Shown in pieces: positions 1 through 9,136 of a stretch of 40,619 bases of DNA. Numbering within the stretch: the stretch's first letter is position 1; every line of letters begins with the position of its first letter. The stretch lies in assembly GCA_009928645.1 (NCBI GenBank), contig SACH01000023.1, positions 1 through 40,619 of the forward strand, given 5' to 3'. The DNA comes from Gammaproteobacteria bacterium (GTDB lineage: Bacteria > Pseudomonadota > Gammaproteobacteria > Chromatiales > Chromatiaceae). Both the position numbers and the translations under genes were made by a program. The notes below the pieces were generated by a model that worked only from the letters and a program-made list of their open reading frames with translations, was not told where the DNA came from and did not search any database.

Positions 1-2
1 GG

Positions 3-692
3 GTGCGGGTGGGGGCGGGCCTGGTCTCGGTGGCGACCCATCCCGCCCATGCCGCCGTGCTCAACCTGGGGCGACCGGAACTCATGGTCGCCGCGGTCAC
101 CACCCCAGGAGATCTAGCGCCCCTGCTGGCGCGGGCCACGGTCGTCGCCATCGGCCCGGGCCTGGGGCAAGGCCCCTGGGGGCGGGAATTGCTGCCCCCG
201 GTCCTGGCCGCGGGCAAGCCCCTGGTGCTCGACGCCGATGCCCTCAACTGGCTGGCTCAGCACGCTATGCGCCGGGAGGATTGGGTCCTGACCCCCCATC
301 CCGGGGAGGCGGCGCGCCTCCTGGGCTGCTCCCCGGCGGAGGTACAGGCGGATCGTTTCAGCGCCGTCCGCCGGCTGCGGGATGCCTTTGGCGGCACCCT
401 GGTGCTCAAGGGCGCCGGGACCCTGGTCATGGGTGCGGGCCGACGTCCCCCGGGGGTCTGTAGCCAGGGTAATCCCGGCATGGCCTCGGGCGGCAGTGGC
501 GATGTCCTCACCGGTATGGTCGCCGCCTTTCTGGCGCGGGGCCTGGCGGCGGAAGATGCGGCCGAAGCGGCGGTGTGCCTCCATGCCGCCGCCGGCGATG
601 CCGCGGCGCGGGCGGGCGAGCAAGGCATGCTGGCTTCGGATCTGATCGCGGCCATCCGCCCCACCCTTAACCAAGTTGAGGTCCAGCCATGA
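3..692 (+). CDS. nnrD: NAD(P)H-hydrate dehydratase (C-terminal part of NnrD/YjeF-type protein), 5' truncated
   Basis: Repairs damaged NADHX/NADPHX by ADP- or ATP-dependent dehydration (ribokinase-like YjeF C-terminal domain, cytoplasmic). The visible 229 residues start with the family's RVGAGLVSVAT segment, so the GTG at position 3 is an internal valine and the gene runs off the left edge. A full bifunctional protein would also carry an N-terminal epimerase domain. The GGSGDVLTG nucleotide-binding/catalytic motif is near residue 160 and VLKGAGTLV lies before it. The stop overlaps the tsaE start (ATGATG), which implies translational coupling. The order yjeF-tsaE-amidase is the familiar gammaproteobacterial one. 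Family assignment is secure; whether the missing part includes the epimerase cannot be seen. Confidence 0.93.
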   Translation: MRVGAGLVSVATHPAHAAVLNLGRPELMVAAVTTPGDLAPLLARATVVAIGPGLGQGPWGRELLPPVLAAGKPLVLDADALNWLAQHAMRREDWVLTPHPGEAARLLGCSPAEVQADRFSAVRRLRDAFGGTLVLKGAGTLVMGAGRRPPGVCSQGNPGMASGGSGDVLTGMVAAFLARGLAAEDAAEAAVCLHAAAGDAAARAGEQGMLASDLIAAIRPTLNQVEVQP

Positions 693-1198
693 TGCTCGAA
701 CCGCGGGGCGAGCCGGCCCAGGAGGCTCTTGGCCGGCAACTGGCCGGTTTGCTCAGGCCTCCCCTGATCGTCTATCTGGAGGGTGATCTGGGTACGGGTA
801 AGACCACCCTGACCCGCGGCATCCTGCGCGGCCTGGGGCATAACGGTACCGTCCGCAGTCCCACCTTCACCCTGCTGGAACCTTACGACCTGGGCCGCTG
901 GCGGCTCTTCCATCTCGACCTCTATCGGCTTGCCGATCCGGAGGAGCTGCATTATCTCGGCCTGCGGGATCTCCTGGACCAGGACAGCGTCCTGATCGTC
1001 GAGTGGCCCCAGCGAGGCGGCTTGGCGCTGCCGCCGGCGGATCTGGAGATCCGGCTGGCTTACCGGGCCGACGCCCGCGTCCTGGAATTCTTACCCCATG
1101 GCCCGGCGGGTACGGCCCTGGTGGCGGCGCTCGCCGCGCACCTGGCTGACGCAGCGCTCGACGAATCGGGAGACCCTCTGGAGGTGTCGCGGCATTGA
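689..1198 (+). CDS. tsaE: tRNA threonylcarbamoyladenosine biosynthesis ATPase TsaE
   Basis: TsaE is the ATPase that works with TsaB and TsaD to place threonylcarbamoyl on A37 of ANN-decoding tRNAs. The 169-residue protein has a P-loop GDLGTGKTT at residues 32-40, then SPTFTLLEPY and the FHLDLYRL segment typical of the family, and IVEWPQRG near residue 105. Length is normal for TsaE. The start overlaps the preceding stop by four bases. Two adjacent ATG codons (689 and 692) could both serve. It probably shares a transcript with the upstream dehydratase. Confidence 0.95.
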   Translation: MMLEPRGEPAQEALGRQLAGLLRPPLIVYLEGDLGTGKTTLTRGILRGLGHNGTVRSPTFTLLEPYDLGRWRLFHLDLYRLADPEELHYLGLRDLLDQDSVLIVEWPQRGGLALPPADLEIRLAYRADARVLEFLPHGPAGTALVAALAAHLADAALDESGDPLEVSRH

Positions 1199-1281
1199 CT
1201 TGATTTTACTGGATAAGGTGAAATTGAAGTGCTATCGTTCCGTTTGTCATCCCCTTGGAGTGCCTCATTCCCCCCGTCCTG

Positions 1282-2643
1282 ATGTCCAGATTTTTCGCTC
1301 TCTTCACGCTCCTCATTCCCCTGCTGGCGGTGGCTGATCCCGCGGAGATCAGCGGCGCCCGCCTCTGGATCGCCCCCGATCAAACCCAATTGGTGATCGA
1401 TGCCAACGCTCCCCTAGAGCATAAGATCTTCCCCGTCACGGCCCCCGACCGCCTGATCATCGATATCCCCGATGCCCGGGTCACGGGCAAGTTGCCGTTG
1501 GCCGAACCAGCGGATTTGCTGGTAAAGGGGGTGCGCAGCGGCGTGCTGGACAAGGGTCAGTTGCGCATCGTCATCGATCTCAAGCAAGCGGTGCGCGCCA
1601 AGAGCTTCGTCCTGGAACCCAACGAGCGTTATGGCCACCGTCTGGTGGTGGATATGGCGCCCAAGACCGATAAGCCCCGCGCCGGTAATGCCGCCACAGG
1701 CTCCAAGCCGGATGCCAGTGGTCGGCAGGGTCCCCGGGATCTGATCATCGCCATCGATCCCGGTCATGGCGGGGAGGATCCCGGGGCCATCGGCGCCGGG
1801 GGAACCCTGGAGAAGGACGTGACCCTCGCCATTGGCCGCAAGCTGGCCAATCTGGTCAATCGGGAGGTCGGCATGCGTGCCCTGCTCGTCCGTGACGGCG
1901 ATTACTATCTCAGTCTCAACAAGCGGATTGAACTCAGCCTGCAACAGGATGCCGACCTCTTCGTCTCCATCCATGCGGATGCCTTCGTGGACCAGGGGGC
2001 GAGTGGCTCCTCGGTCTTCATCCTCGCCAGTGACGGTGCCACCAGCCGGCAGGCCGACTGGCTGGCGGAGCGGGAGAACAGCGCCGACCGCATCGGCGGC
2101 GTCGATCTCACCGACAAGACCCAGGCCCTGTCCAAGACACTGTGGGAGATGGCGCAGAGGGGGACCCTGGAGCACAGTAAGCTGGCCGCCACGGCGGTTC
2201 TGAATAACCTCCGAAAGGTCGGTGCCGTACATCACGCCCAAGTGCAAAAGGCGGGTTTTGCGGTGCTGAAGGTGCCCACCATCCCCTCCCTGCTGGTGGA
2301 GACGGCCTTCATCAGTAATCCGGACGAGGAGAAGCACCTGACCAGCGCCGAATATCAGGCCAAAATGGCAGGAGCGCTGCTGAGTGGAATCAAGGCCTAT
2401 TTTGCCACCTATCCGCCGCCAGATACCCGTTGGGCGAAAAAGGGCGGCGGCCAGGGGCCGAAAAAAGGTGCCTCAGCCGCCGATTCTGCGAGCGCAGGCC
2501 GACAGCATGTTATTAGCAAGGGCGATACCCTGGAACGGATCGCTCAGCAATATGCCATTAGCCTGTCCGCACTGCGCAGTGCCAATGCGGTGGAGGACAG
2601 CAAGTTGCGCATCGGAGAAGTGCTGATCATCCCTGAAGGATGA
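1282..2643 (+). CDS. amiB: Periplasmic N-acetylmuramoyl-L-alanine amidase (AMIN + Amidase_3 + LysM)
   Basis: A septal peptidoglycan amidase that cuts the bond between N-acetylmuramic acid and the stem peptide during daughter-cell separation. From the ATG at 1282 the protein is 453 residues: a hydrophobic signal peptide ending near AVADPAE, an AMIN domain for septal targeting (about 25-125), a zinc Amidase_3 domain opening with IAIDPGHGGEDPGA (zinc His and Glu), VSIHADAF and VETAFISNP with the catalytic Glu, and a C-terminal LysM (VISKGDTLERIAQQY). A TTG at 1255 would add nine residues before the signal peptide; neither start has a clear ribosome site. The symbol follows the tsaE-amiB synteny; mutL, which often follows, is absent. 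Confidence 0.9.
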   Translation: MSRFFALFTLLIPLLAVADPAEISGARLWIAPDQTQLVIDANAPLEHKIFPVTAPDRLIIDIPDARVTGKLPLAEPADLLVKGVRSGVLDKGQLRIVIDLKQAVRAKSFVLEPNERYGHRLVVDMAPKTDKPRAGNAATGSKPDASGRQGPRDLIIAIDPGHGGEDPGAIGAGGTLEKDVTLAIGRKLANLVNREVGMRALLVRDGDYYLSLNKRIELSLQQDADLFVSIHADAFVDQGASGSSVFILASDGATSRQADWLAERENSADRIGGVDLTDKTQALSKTLWEMAQRGTLEHSKLAATAVLNNLRKVGAVHHAQVQKAGFAVLKVPTIPSLLVETAFISNPDEEKHLTSAEYQAKMAGALLSGIKAYFATYPPPDTRWAKKGGGQGPKKGASAADSASAGRQHVISKGDTLERIAQQYAISLSALRSANAVEDSKLRIGEVLIIPEG

Positions 2644-2716
2644 GCGGTTTCAGGACTTGCCTTGGGTACGGCCCCTGTATCCCATGCCAGGCAGGCAGGC
2701 GGGCTCATGCATGACA

Positions 2717-2770
2717 GGGGGACAGGCTGGCGGGTAGGTTCAGGACGAGGAAATTTGGCCGCTGTCCCCC
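2717..2770. terminator. Inverted repeat between convergent amiB and suhB
   Basis: GGGGGACAG at 2717-2725 is exactly complementary to CTGTCCCCC at 2762-2770, with a 36-base spacer. It lies in the 190-base gap between two converging genes, where a bidirectional stop signal would be expected. There is no T-run on either strand, so this is an inferred weak or Rho-assisted site rather than a classical terminator. Confidence 0.35.
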
Positions 2771-2833
2771 AATTACTTCCCGAAGTGGAGAGTTCCTCTG
2801 GCGCAAATCGGGAACTAGAAAATGGACGCTTGC

Positions 2834-3631
2834 TTAGGCGGCCAGGGACTCGTTGAGATGCGGCTGCAAGGCTACTAACAGGGCCCGGTGAACCTTGAGG
2901 TTCCCGCCGATGATGTTGCCGGTCTCGAAGAAACGGTCACCCCCCCGCAGATCACTGACCCGACCACCAGCCTCGCTCACCAGCAGGGCGCCGGCGGCCA
3001 TGTCCCATTCCGACAGCCCCAGTTCCCAGAAGCCGTCGGTGCGACCACAGGCGACATAGGCCAGGTCCAGGGCCGCTGAGCCCGGTCGGCGGATGCCGGC
3101 GGTATTCTCCAGGATAGTCCGGAACATAGCCAGGTAGCTGTCCAGGAAGCGGTGGTCGCGGAAGGGGAAGCCGGTGCCGATCAGCGCCCCGTCCAGGCCC
3201 GTGCGGTTGGCGACGCGAATGCGCCGGTCATTGAGAAGGGCGCCACCGCCGCGCTCAGCGGTGAACATCTCCTCGCGCAGGGGATCGTAGACCAGACCGC
3301 ACTCCAGACGCCCGCGGTGGCGCAGGGCGATGGAGATGGAGAATTGCGGGAAACCGTGTAGATAATTGGTGGTGCCGTCCAGGGGATCGATGACCCATTC
3401 AAAGTCGCTCCGGCCGCGGGCACCGCTCTCTTCGGCCAGGAAGGCGTGGTCCGGGTACTTGGACCGCAGTTCCTGAATGATCGCGTCTTCCGCCGCGCGG
3501 TCGACTTCGCTGACGAAGTCATTACGGGTCTTGGCCTGGATCTGGACCTGATCCACGCGCTCGAAATAGCGCAAGATAAGGCGTCCGGCGGCGCGAGCCG
3601 CGCGCGTAGCGATGGTGAGGGTCGGTTGCAT
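2834..3631 (-). CDS. suhB: Inositol-1-monophosphatase family protein (SuhB)
   Basis: A Mg-dependent, Li-sensitive phosphatase of myo-inositol-1-phosphate. In gammaproteobacteria SuhB also joins rRNA antitermination complexes. The start is the ATG at 3631, giving MQPTLTIATRAARAAG and 265 residues, the usual length; an upstream extension to 3718 lacks family sequence. Motifs visible are LAEESG (metal ligands), DPLDGTTNYLHGFP (motif A, with the metal-binding Asp residues) and WDMAAGALLVSEAGG (motif B). It is divergent from trmJ, the same neighbourhood as in E. coli next to isc. Identification is secure; the rRNA role is transferred from E. coli. Confidence 0.95.
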   Translation of the reverse strand: MQPTLTIATRAARAAGRLILRYFERVDQVQIQAKTRNDFVSEVDRAAEDAIIQELRSKYPDHAFLAEESGARGRSDFEWVIDPLDGTTNYLHGFPQFSISIALRHRGRLECGLVYDPLREEMFTAERGGGALLNDRRIRVANRTGLDGALIGTGFPFRDHRFLDSYLAMFRTILENTAGIRRPGSAALDLAYVACGRTDGFWELGLSEWDMAAGALLVSEAGGRVSDLRGGDRFFETGNIIGGNLKVHRALLVALQPHLNESLAA

Positions 3632-3733
3632 GGCCACGCACGATACCGGAAAGCCTGGTGACAGGAAAGGTCGGGTTGACGCCGCAAGCCTTACGGGACC
3701 AGAACCGCGGGACCCCATTTGCGAACCAGACTT

Positions 3734-3767
3734 GCGGGATCAGAGGCGGGACCAGAGGCGGGACCGG
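3734..3767. repeat. Short 12-bp tandem repeat in suhB-trmJ intergenic region
   Basis: Three units of GCGGGACCAGAG or near variants run head to tail (3734-3745, 3746-3757, partial 3758-3767). Looser relatives (GGGACCAGAAC, GGGACCCC) lie just to the left at about 3690-3715. The repeat sits in the 195-base space between divergent suhB and trmJ. No function is evident. Confidence 0.6.
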
Positions 3768-3826
3768 CGTCGTGGCATGCATCCAGGCTTGACAAGCAGG
3801 CCATCTTCTTCTGAAGTGGCGCGCCC

Positions 3827-4612
3827 ATGAACGGGGACAACGCAACACTTCTGGATCACATCCGCTTCGTGCTGGTGGAGACCACCCATACCGGCAACCT
3901 CGGCGCCACGGCGCGGGCCATGAAGACCATGGGCCTGAGTCGCCTGCATCTGGTCCGGCCCAAGTCACCCCCGGACGCGGAAGCCCTGGCGCGGGCCTCC
4001 GGCGCCGACGACCTGCTCGCCAACGCCTGTCTGCACGACCGATTGGTCGATGCCCTCGCTGGCTGCCATCTGGTGATCGGTTCCAGCGCCCGGTTGCGGG
4101 CGGTGGAATGGCCCCTGCTGGAGCCGCCGGACTGCGCCCGGCACCTGCTCGCGGCGGCACGGACGGGTGAGGTGGCCCTGGTCCTGGGGCGCGAGCGCTC
4201 CGGTCTCACCAATGAAGAACTGGCGCTCTGCCACTACCTGGTGCATATCCCGACCAATCCCGCCTTCAGCTCCCTGAATCTGGCGGCCGCGGCCCAGGTC
4301 TTCGCCTATGAGATCCGCCAGGCCTTTCGCGCCGGACGGGGGGAGACCCTGCCCCGGGAGGAGCGCGACCTGGCCACGGCCGAGGCCTTGGCGGGTTTCC
4401 ACGACCACCTGACCCGAACCCTCGTGGAGATCGGCTATGCCGACCCCGAGCAGTCTGGAAAACTGAGCCGCCGGTTGCGCCGGCTGTTCTTCCGTGCCCA
4501 ACCGGACTGGACCGAGATCAATATCCTGCGTGGCATCCTCAGCGCCGCCCAGGGTCGCAAAGACCCGGCACGCTTTCGCCGCTCCTCGCGGTCGGAGGAC
4601 GGGGAGGTCTGA
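3827..4612 (+). CDS. trmJ: tRNA (cytidine/uridine-2'-O-)-methyltransferase TrmJ
   Basis: A SPOUT-class, SAM-dependent enzyme that 2'-O-methylates position 32 of several tRNAs. The 261-residue protein shows the N-terminal [20 protein letters not shown] segment with the conserved Asn-Leu-Gly, [15 protein letters not shown] in the middle, and the knot motif [15 protein letters not shown] that binds cofactor. The ATG at 3827 places the family N-terminus correctly. It lies directly upstream of cysE and the isc operon, as trmJ does in many gammaproteobacteria. Confidence 0.95.
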   Translation: MNGDNATLLDHIRFVLVETTHTGNLGATARAMKTMGLSRLHLVRPKSPPDAEALARASGADDLLANACLHDRLVDALAGCHLVIGSSARLRAVEWPLLEPPDCARHLLAAARTGEVALVLGRERSGLTNEELALCHYLVHIPTNPAFSSLNLAAAAQVFAYEIRQAFRAGRGETLPREERDLATAEALAGFHDHLTRTLVEIGYADPEQSGKLSRRLRRLFFRAQPDWTEINILRGILSAAQGRKDPARFRRSSRSEDGEV

Positions 4613-4721
4613 GGCCGGTCATTCAGACTGCCACGCTGCCTCGCCTTGTTACGTTTTGTACTTGCCGGCCACCGCCGCGCCTACGACCGCGACTGGCCCC
4701 GATTCTGGAGGGAACTTACCC

Positions 4722-5558
4722 GTGTTTGCACGGATTAGAGAAGATATCGCCTGCATCCTCGACCGCGATCCGGCGGCGCGTAACGCCTTCGAGATCCTGA
4801 CCACCTACCCGGGTCTCCACGCCGTCATCGCGCACCGCCTGTCGCGCCGACTGTGGCGGGCCAATCTCAAATGGCTGGCGCGGGTCGTGGCCAACGTCGC
4901 CCGCCTCTTCACCGGGATCGAGATCCATCCCGGGGCCGAGATCGGTCGGCGCTTTTTCATCGACCACGGTATGGGGGTGGTGATCGGCGAGACGGCCATC
5001 ATCGGTGACGACTGCACCCTCTATCATGGCGTCACCCTGGGCGGCACCAGTTGGGAAAAGGGCAAGCGCCACCCAACCCTGGGTAACGATGTCGTGGTCG
5101 GCGCCGGGGCCAAGGTCCTGGGACCCATCGAGGTCGGTGACGGCGTCCGGATTGGCTCCAATGCCGTGGTCAACAAATCTGTCAAGCCGGGGGCCACAGT
5201 CGTCGGCGTCCCCGGGCGACTGGTGGAACGGCCCAGCAGCGCCGCGGAGGAACGCCGGGCCCACACCGCCAAGCGCATCGGCTTCGACGCCTACGGGGCC
5301 ACCCGCGACACACCGGACCCGGTCGCGCATGCGGTCAACTGCATGCTGGACCACATTCATCTCCTCGATAAACGCCTGGAGGCGATGGCGGTGGCGCTGG
5401 AGCGGCGCGGGATCACGGGACATTTCAACCATCTGCCCGATCTGGACGCCTGTGAGATCCATTCCACGGCGGATGATGGCGAGTCCCCTCCCGGAGCGGC
5501 CCCGGCAAAGCTGCCCCCCCAGGAGGCTTCGCCCGCGGCCAAGGGGCCCAGATCCTGA
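4722..5558 (+). CDS. cysE: Serine O-acetyltransferase
   Basis: Transfers acetyl from acetyl-CoA to serine, giving O-acetylserine for cysteine synthesis. The GTG at 4722 is preferred because GGAGGGA lies 8 bases upstream and the protein then starts with [20 protein letters not shown], as in other short CysE/EpsC proteins. An upstream extension overlaps trmJ and has no family sequence. The 278 residues comprise an alpha-helical N-domain, then a left-handed beta-helix of hexapeptide repeats with [15 protein letters not shown] and GVTLGG (active-site Asp and His), then a tail (about 190-278) containing a predicted helix [17 protein letters not shown]. Position before iscR links cysteine supply to the cysteine desulfurase. 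Confidence 0.93.
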   Translation: MFARIREDIACILDRDPAARNAFEILTTYPGLHAVIAHRLSRRLWRANLKWLARVVANVARLFTGIEIHPGAEIGRRFFIDHGMGVVIGETAIIGDDCTLYHGVTLGGTSWEKGKRHPTLGNDVVVGAGAKVLGPIEVGDGVRIGSNAVVNKSVKPGATVVGVPGRLVERPSSAAEERRAHTAKRIGFDAYGATRDTPDPVAHAVNCMLDHIHLLDKRLEAMAVALERRGITGHFNHLPDLDACEIHSTADDGESPPGAAPAKLPPQEASPAAKGPRS

Positions 5559-5665
5559 CCAGGCCCAGCGCCGAGGATGGGTGGGGCGTTACCCTGCCCT
5601 AGTCCGTCTTGAGGGTCTTCAGGATAGAGTGACGAGCCTGCCCCTTGAACTTCCGCTTATCGCCA

Positions 5666-5690
5666 ATACTTGACTGAAATACTCGGTTAT
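5666..5690 (+). promoter_or_regulatory. Type-1 IscR binding site before iscR
   Basis: The 25 bases at 5666-5690 match the published type-1 IscR consensus (ATASYYGACTR, 4-base spacer, AGTCRRSTAT half) at 23 of 25 positions by my alignment. The left half reads ATACTTGACTG, and the right half is degenerate at two positions. It lies 44 bases before the iscR ATG. A TTGACT inside the site (5670-5675) could be the -35 element, which would allow [2Fe-2S]-IscR to repress its own operon as in E. coli. The regulatory role is inferred from that match. Confidence 0.8.
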
Positions 5691-5733
5691 TGTAGCCTTA
5701 CCCCTACGACAAGCGACTGGAGTGGCAAGCCTC

Positions 5734-6240
5734 ATGAGATTGACGACCAAGGGACGCTATGCGGTCACCGCCATGCTGGACCTGGCGATACACGCCTCGG
5801 GCAAGCCGACGGTCTTGGCGGATATCGCCCGCCGCCAGGGTATCTCCTTATCTTACCTCGAACAGATCTTCGCACCCTTGCGCAAGCGCGCGCTGGTGTC
5901 CAGCGTGCGGGGTCCGGGTGGTGGTTACCGTCTGGCCCGGGCCCCGTCGGCGATCTTCATTGGCGAAGTCATCGAGGCGGTGGATGAGCAACTCGAAGCT
6001 ACCCGTTGTGGGGGTGGCCGTGATTGCCAGGCGCGCGGCGCCTGTCTGACCCATCAGCTCTGGCAGGACCTGAGTGACCACGTCCGTGGCTATCTCCATG
6101 GTGTCAGCCTGCTCGATCTGGTCGAACACCAAGATTTGCGGGATCGGGTACAGGCCAGGTCGACCCCCGTCGTTTCCGGCGGAACACGGGTGCCACTACC
6201 GGGCCGCCCGGGCCTGATGCGGATCGCCGCCGGGGCCTGA
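5734..6240 (+). CDS. iscR: Rrf2-family iron-sulfur cluster regulator IscR
   Basis: Transcription factor that senses Fe-S status and represses the isc operon when it holds a [2Fe-2S] cluster. The ATG at 5734 gives the canonical start [18 protein letters not shown]; a GTG at 5722 would add four residues. GGAG at 5719-5722 serves the ATG. The winged-helix domain contains [16 protein letters not shown] and [10 protein letters not shown]. The cluster ligands are Cys92, Cys98 and Cys104 in C-x5-C-x5-C spacing. At 168 residues the length is normal. First gene of the isc operon, preceded by its own binding site. Confidence 0.97.
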   Translation: MRLTTKGRYAVTAMLDLAIHASGKPTVLADIARRQGISLSYLEQIFAPLRKRALVSSVRGPGGGYRLARAPSAIFIGEVIEAVDEQLEATRCGGGRDCQARGACLTHQLWQDLSDHVRGYLHGVSLLDLVEHQDLRDRVQARSTPVVSGGTRVPLPGRPGLMRIAAGA

Positions 6241-6272
6241 GTCGCCGATCCCCCTGAAATTCGGAGCGAGAG

Positions 6273-7487
6273 ATGAAACTGCCTATCTACATGGACTATT
6301 CGGCCACGACTCCGGTGGACCCTCGCGTCGCCGAAAAGATGTGTGCCTGCCTCACCCTCGAGGGCAACTTTGGCAATGCCGCCTCCCGCTCCCATGCCTT
6401 CGGCTGGGCGGCGGAAGATGCCGTCGAAGAGGCCCGCCAGCAGGTCGCTGACCTGGTCAAAGCCGATCCCAAAGAGATCGTCTGGACCTCCGGCGCCACC
6501 GAGTCCGACAACCTGGCCATCAAGGGTGCCGCCACCTTCTACCAGAAGCGCGGCCGGCACCTCGTCACCTGCAAAACCGAGCACAAGGCGGTCCTGGATA
6601 CCTGTCGCCAACTCGAGCGTGAAGGCTTCTCGGTTACCTATCTCGATCCCGAGCCTAGCGGGCTCATCGATCTGAATAAACTGGAGGAGGCCCTGCGGCC
6701 GGATACCATCCTGGTGTCCCTCATGCACGTCAATAACGAGATCGGTGTCATCCAGGATCTTCAGGCCATCGGCGCCCTGACCCGGGAGCGCAACATCCTC
6801 TTCCATGTCGACGCCGCCCAGAGCACCGGCCGGGTGCCCATTGACCTGGAGCAGCTCCCCGTCGATCTCATGTCCTTCTCGGCGCACAAGACCTACGGCC
6901 CCAAGGGCATCGGCGCCCTCTACGTGCGGCGTAAGCCCCGGGTGCGACTGGAGGCGCAGATGCACGGTGGCGGTCACGAGCGGGGGATGCGTTCAGGTAC
7001 CCTGCCAACCCACCAGATCGTCGGTATGGGCGAGGCCTTCCGCCTGGCTAAGCTGGAGATGGCGACCGAGAACGAGCGGGTACTGGGCCTGCGTCGTCGC
7101 CTCTGGGCGGGTCTGCGCGACCTGGAGCAGGTCTTCCTCAATGGCGACGAGGAGCAGCGGGTGGCCGGCAATCTCAACGTCAGCTTCGCTTATGTCGAAG
7201 GCGAATCGCTGATCATGGCCCTTAAGGACCTGGCGGTCTCGTCCGGTTCGGCCTGTACCTCCGCCAGCCTGGAGCCCAGCTATGTTTTGCGCGCCTTGGG
7301 GCGGGAGGATGAACTGGCGCACAGTTCCATCCGCTTCTCCTTGGGCCGTTTCAGCACTCATGAGGAGGTGGACTATGCCATCGCCAAGATCCGCGATCAG
7401 GTGACCCGGTTGCGTGAGCTCTCCCCCCTCTGGGATATGTATCGGGAAGGCATTGACCTCAGTTCCGTTCAGTGGGCGGCGCATTGA
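6273..7487 (+). CDS. iscS: Cysteine desulfurase IscS
   Basis: PLP enzyme that removes sulfur from cysteine and hands it as a persulfide to IscU and to tRNA thiolation partners. At 404 residues it has the same length as the E. coli enzyme. PLP-binding Lys206 lies in [12 protein letters not shown] and the persulfide-carrying Cys328 in [14 protein letters not shown]. Other conserved parts are [13 protein letters not shown] at the N-terminus and HVDAAQSTG around the PLP ring. It follows iscR by 32 bases with an AGCGAGAG ribosome site. No irregularity seen. Confidence 0.98.
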   Translation: MKLPIYMDYSATTPVDPRVAEKMCACLTLEGNFGNAASRSHAFGWAAEDAVEEARQQVADLVKADPKEIVWTSGATESDNLAIKGAATFYQKRGRHLVTCKTEHKAVLDTCRQLEREGFSVTYLDPEPSGLIDLNKLEEALRPDTILVSLMHVNNEIGVIQDLQAIGALTRERNILFHVDAAQSTGRVPIDLEQLPVDLMSFSAHKTYGPKGIGALYVRRKPRVRLEAQMHGGGHERGMRSGTLPTHQIVGMGEAFRLAKLEMATENERVLGLRRRLWAGLRDLEQVFLNGDEEQRVAGNLNVSFAYVEGESLIMALKDLAVSSGSACTSASLEPSYVLRALGREDELAHSSIRFSLGRFSTHEEVDYAIAKIRDQVTRLRELSPLWDMYREGIDLSSVQWAAH

Positions 7488-7552
7488 ATCTGTCACTTCA
7501 GGGCGTTCGCTCGGTTTTTCCCTCCCGCCCTTGCTTCAAGAGGTGAATCGAC

Positions 7553-7933
7553 ATGGCATATAGTGAGAAGGTCCTGGATCATTACGAGCATCCCCGCAAC
7601 GTGGGCAACTTTGACACCACCGATCCCAGCATCGGTACCGGCATGGTGGGGGCCCCGGCCTGTGGTGACGTCATGCGCCTGCAGATCAAGGTCAACGATG
7701 CCGGGGTCATTGAAGATGCCCGCTTCAAGACCTACGGCTGTGGCTCCGCCATCGCCTCCAGCAGCCTTCTGACCGAGTGGGTCAAGGGCAAAACCCTGGC
7801 GGAGGCCCTGGAGATCAAAAACCAGCAGATCGCCGATGAACTGGCCCTACCCCCCGTCAAGGTGCATTGTTCGGTCCTGGCGGAGGATGCCATCAAGGCC
7901 GCCATCCACGACTTTGAGCGCAAGCGGGGTTGA
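7553..7933 (+). CDS. iscU: Iron-sulfur cluster scaffold IscU
   Basis: Scaffold on which [2Fe-2S] clusters are built from IscS sulfur. Its 126 residues contain the three ligand cysteines at 37 (GAPACGDVM), 63 (YGCGSAIASS) and 106 (KVHCSVLAEDA), plus the LPPVKVHC motif that is recognised by HscA. AAGAGGTGA precedes the ATG by 9 bases. It sits between iscS and iscA in the standard order. Confidence 0.98.
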   Translation: MAYSEKVLDHYEHPRNVGNFDTTDPSIGTGMVGAPACGDVMRLQIKVNDAGVIEDARFKTYGCGSAIASSSLLTEWVKGKTLAEALEIKNQQIADELALPPVKVHCSVLAEDAIKAAIHDFERKRG

Positions 7934-8076
7934 GGTGTCTGGCCGCCCAGGCTGATGGCCGCCGCCCCTATGGGCGTGGGGACCATCAGATCGGCTGAGG
8001 CACTGGCCGTGGCTTCGCACCCCCCCCCTCTATCGGCACAGATACTTTTTCGGTTTTGCAGCAGGAGCGTTTCGCC

Positions 8077-8400
8077 ATGGCAATTTCGATGACCGCAGCG
8101 GCCGCCAGGCATGTCCGCGGCTACCTCGACAACCGGGGCAAAGGCATCGGTATCCGGCTCGGGGTCCGCACCTCAGGATGCTCCGGAATGGCCTATACCC
8201 TTGAGTTTGCGGATGAGATGCAGTCGGAGGATCTGGTGTTCGAGTCTGAAGGCGTCAAAGTCATCGTCGACCCCAAAAGCCTCCTTTATCTGGACGGCAC
8301 CCAGCTTGACTATACCCGGGAGGGGTTGAACGAAGGCTTCAAGTTCAACAACCCCAACGTCAAGGACGCCTGTGGTTGCGGCGAGAGTTTCAACATTTGA
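8077..8400 (+). CDS. iscA: Iron-sulfur cluster assembly protein IscA
   Basis: A-type carrier that delivers clusters or iron. Starting at the ATG at 8077, with AGGAG about 10 bases upstream, it has 107 residues like E. coli IscA. The ligands are Cys35 (TSGCSGMAY) and Cys99 and Cys101 (ACGCGESF). An upstream in-frame ATG at 8056 would add seven residues that the family lacks. A 143-base spacer separates it from iscU, longer than in most isc operons, and no gene is visible in it. Confidence 0.97.
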   Translation: MAISMTAAAARHVRGYLDNRGKGIGIRLGVRTSGCSGMAYTLEFADEMQSEDLVFESEGVKVIVDPKSLLYLDGTQLDYTREGLNEGFKFNNPNVKDACGCGESFNI

Positions 8401-8445
8401 CGCCAGGACTCACCTCTTTGCTGCCGCTTTATCAGGGCTAGCGCT

Positions 8446-9063
8446 GTGTTCGACCTGTCCCAGAACCATTTCCAGCTCTTCGGCCTGCCGGTGTCCTTTG
8501 CCCTGGACACCGAGATGCTGGCTGAGCGCTATCGGATCCTGCGTCAGACCGTCCATCCGGACCTTTTTGCTACCGCCGGTGATCGCGAGAAGCGTCTTGC
8601 CCTGCAGGCATCCACCCTGGTCAATGAGGCATACCAGACCCTCAGGGATCCCCTGGCCAGGGCGAGCTACCTCCTGCTGGTGCGCGGCGCCAGCCTGGGC
8701 GATGACCAGCAGACCACCCAGGACATGGCCTTCCTCATGGAGCAGATGGAACTGCGGGAGGCCTTGGCGGCGGCCCGTCAGGCGCCGGAGCCCTATGTCA
8801 TCATTGAGCGGGTCAGAGCCCGCCTGTCGTCCCTGGCCGACGAATTGATCGCTGCACTGGGGGCGCGGCTGGATGCCGGCGCGCCGGGCGGGGCTGATGC
8901 CCCTGCCGTACCGGCGGAATCGGCAACCGGTACGCCGCAAATGTCGGTGGCGCCCGCGTCCGACGTGCCGGCTATTCGTGAACTGATCCGCAAGCTGCAG
9001 TTCGTGCGCAAGTGCGAGGTCGAGGCCGAGGCCTTGGAGGCCGCGTTGGACGAGGCCCTCTGA
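8446..9063 (+). CDS. hscB: Fe-S assembly J-domain co-chaperone HscB
   Basis: J-protein that brings IscU to HscA and stimulates its ATPase. It begins with GTG at 8446. The J-domain contains HPD at residues 37-39, and the family's NEAYQTLRDPLARASYLL follows. The C-terminal IscU-binding helical bundle is interrupted by a linker rich in Ala, Pro and Gly at about residues 145-175. This explains the 205-residue length against 171 in E. coli. The segment after it (IRELIRKLQFVRKCEVEAE) rejoins the family pattern. Confidence 0.95.
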   Translation: MFDLSQNHFQLFGLPVSFALDTEMLAERYRILRQTVHPDLFATAGDREKRLALQASTLVNEAYQTLRDPLARASYLLLVRGASLGDDQQTTQDMAFLMEQMELREALAAARQAPEPYVIIERVRARLSSLADELIAALGARLDAGAPGGADAPAVPAESATGTPQMSVAPASDVPAIRELIRKLQFVRKCEVEAEALEAALDEAL

Positions 9064-9118
9064 GGCAGGGCCGCCAAGCCCAGTCCAAGGTAATATCCGC
9101 AGCTTTGTGGTGGCCGGT

Positions 9119-9136
9119 CGGACCTGCCGAGGTCCG
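9119..9136 (+). other. Small hairpin in the hscB-hscA spacer
   Basis: CGGACCT (9119-9125) and AGGTCCG (9130-9136) form a perfect 7-bp stem with loop GCCG. The 273-base gap between hscB and hscA holds no gene that I can support. The gap is unusually long for these normally close genes, so the hairpin may separate two transcripts or tune their ratio. There is no T-run. Function is inferred. Confidence 0.4.

Noticed and set aside
2662-2856. Possible 64-residue gene between amiB and suhB
   Set aside because: It overlaps the suhB end and an inverted repeat, and has no recognisable sequence or ribosome site.
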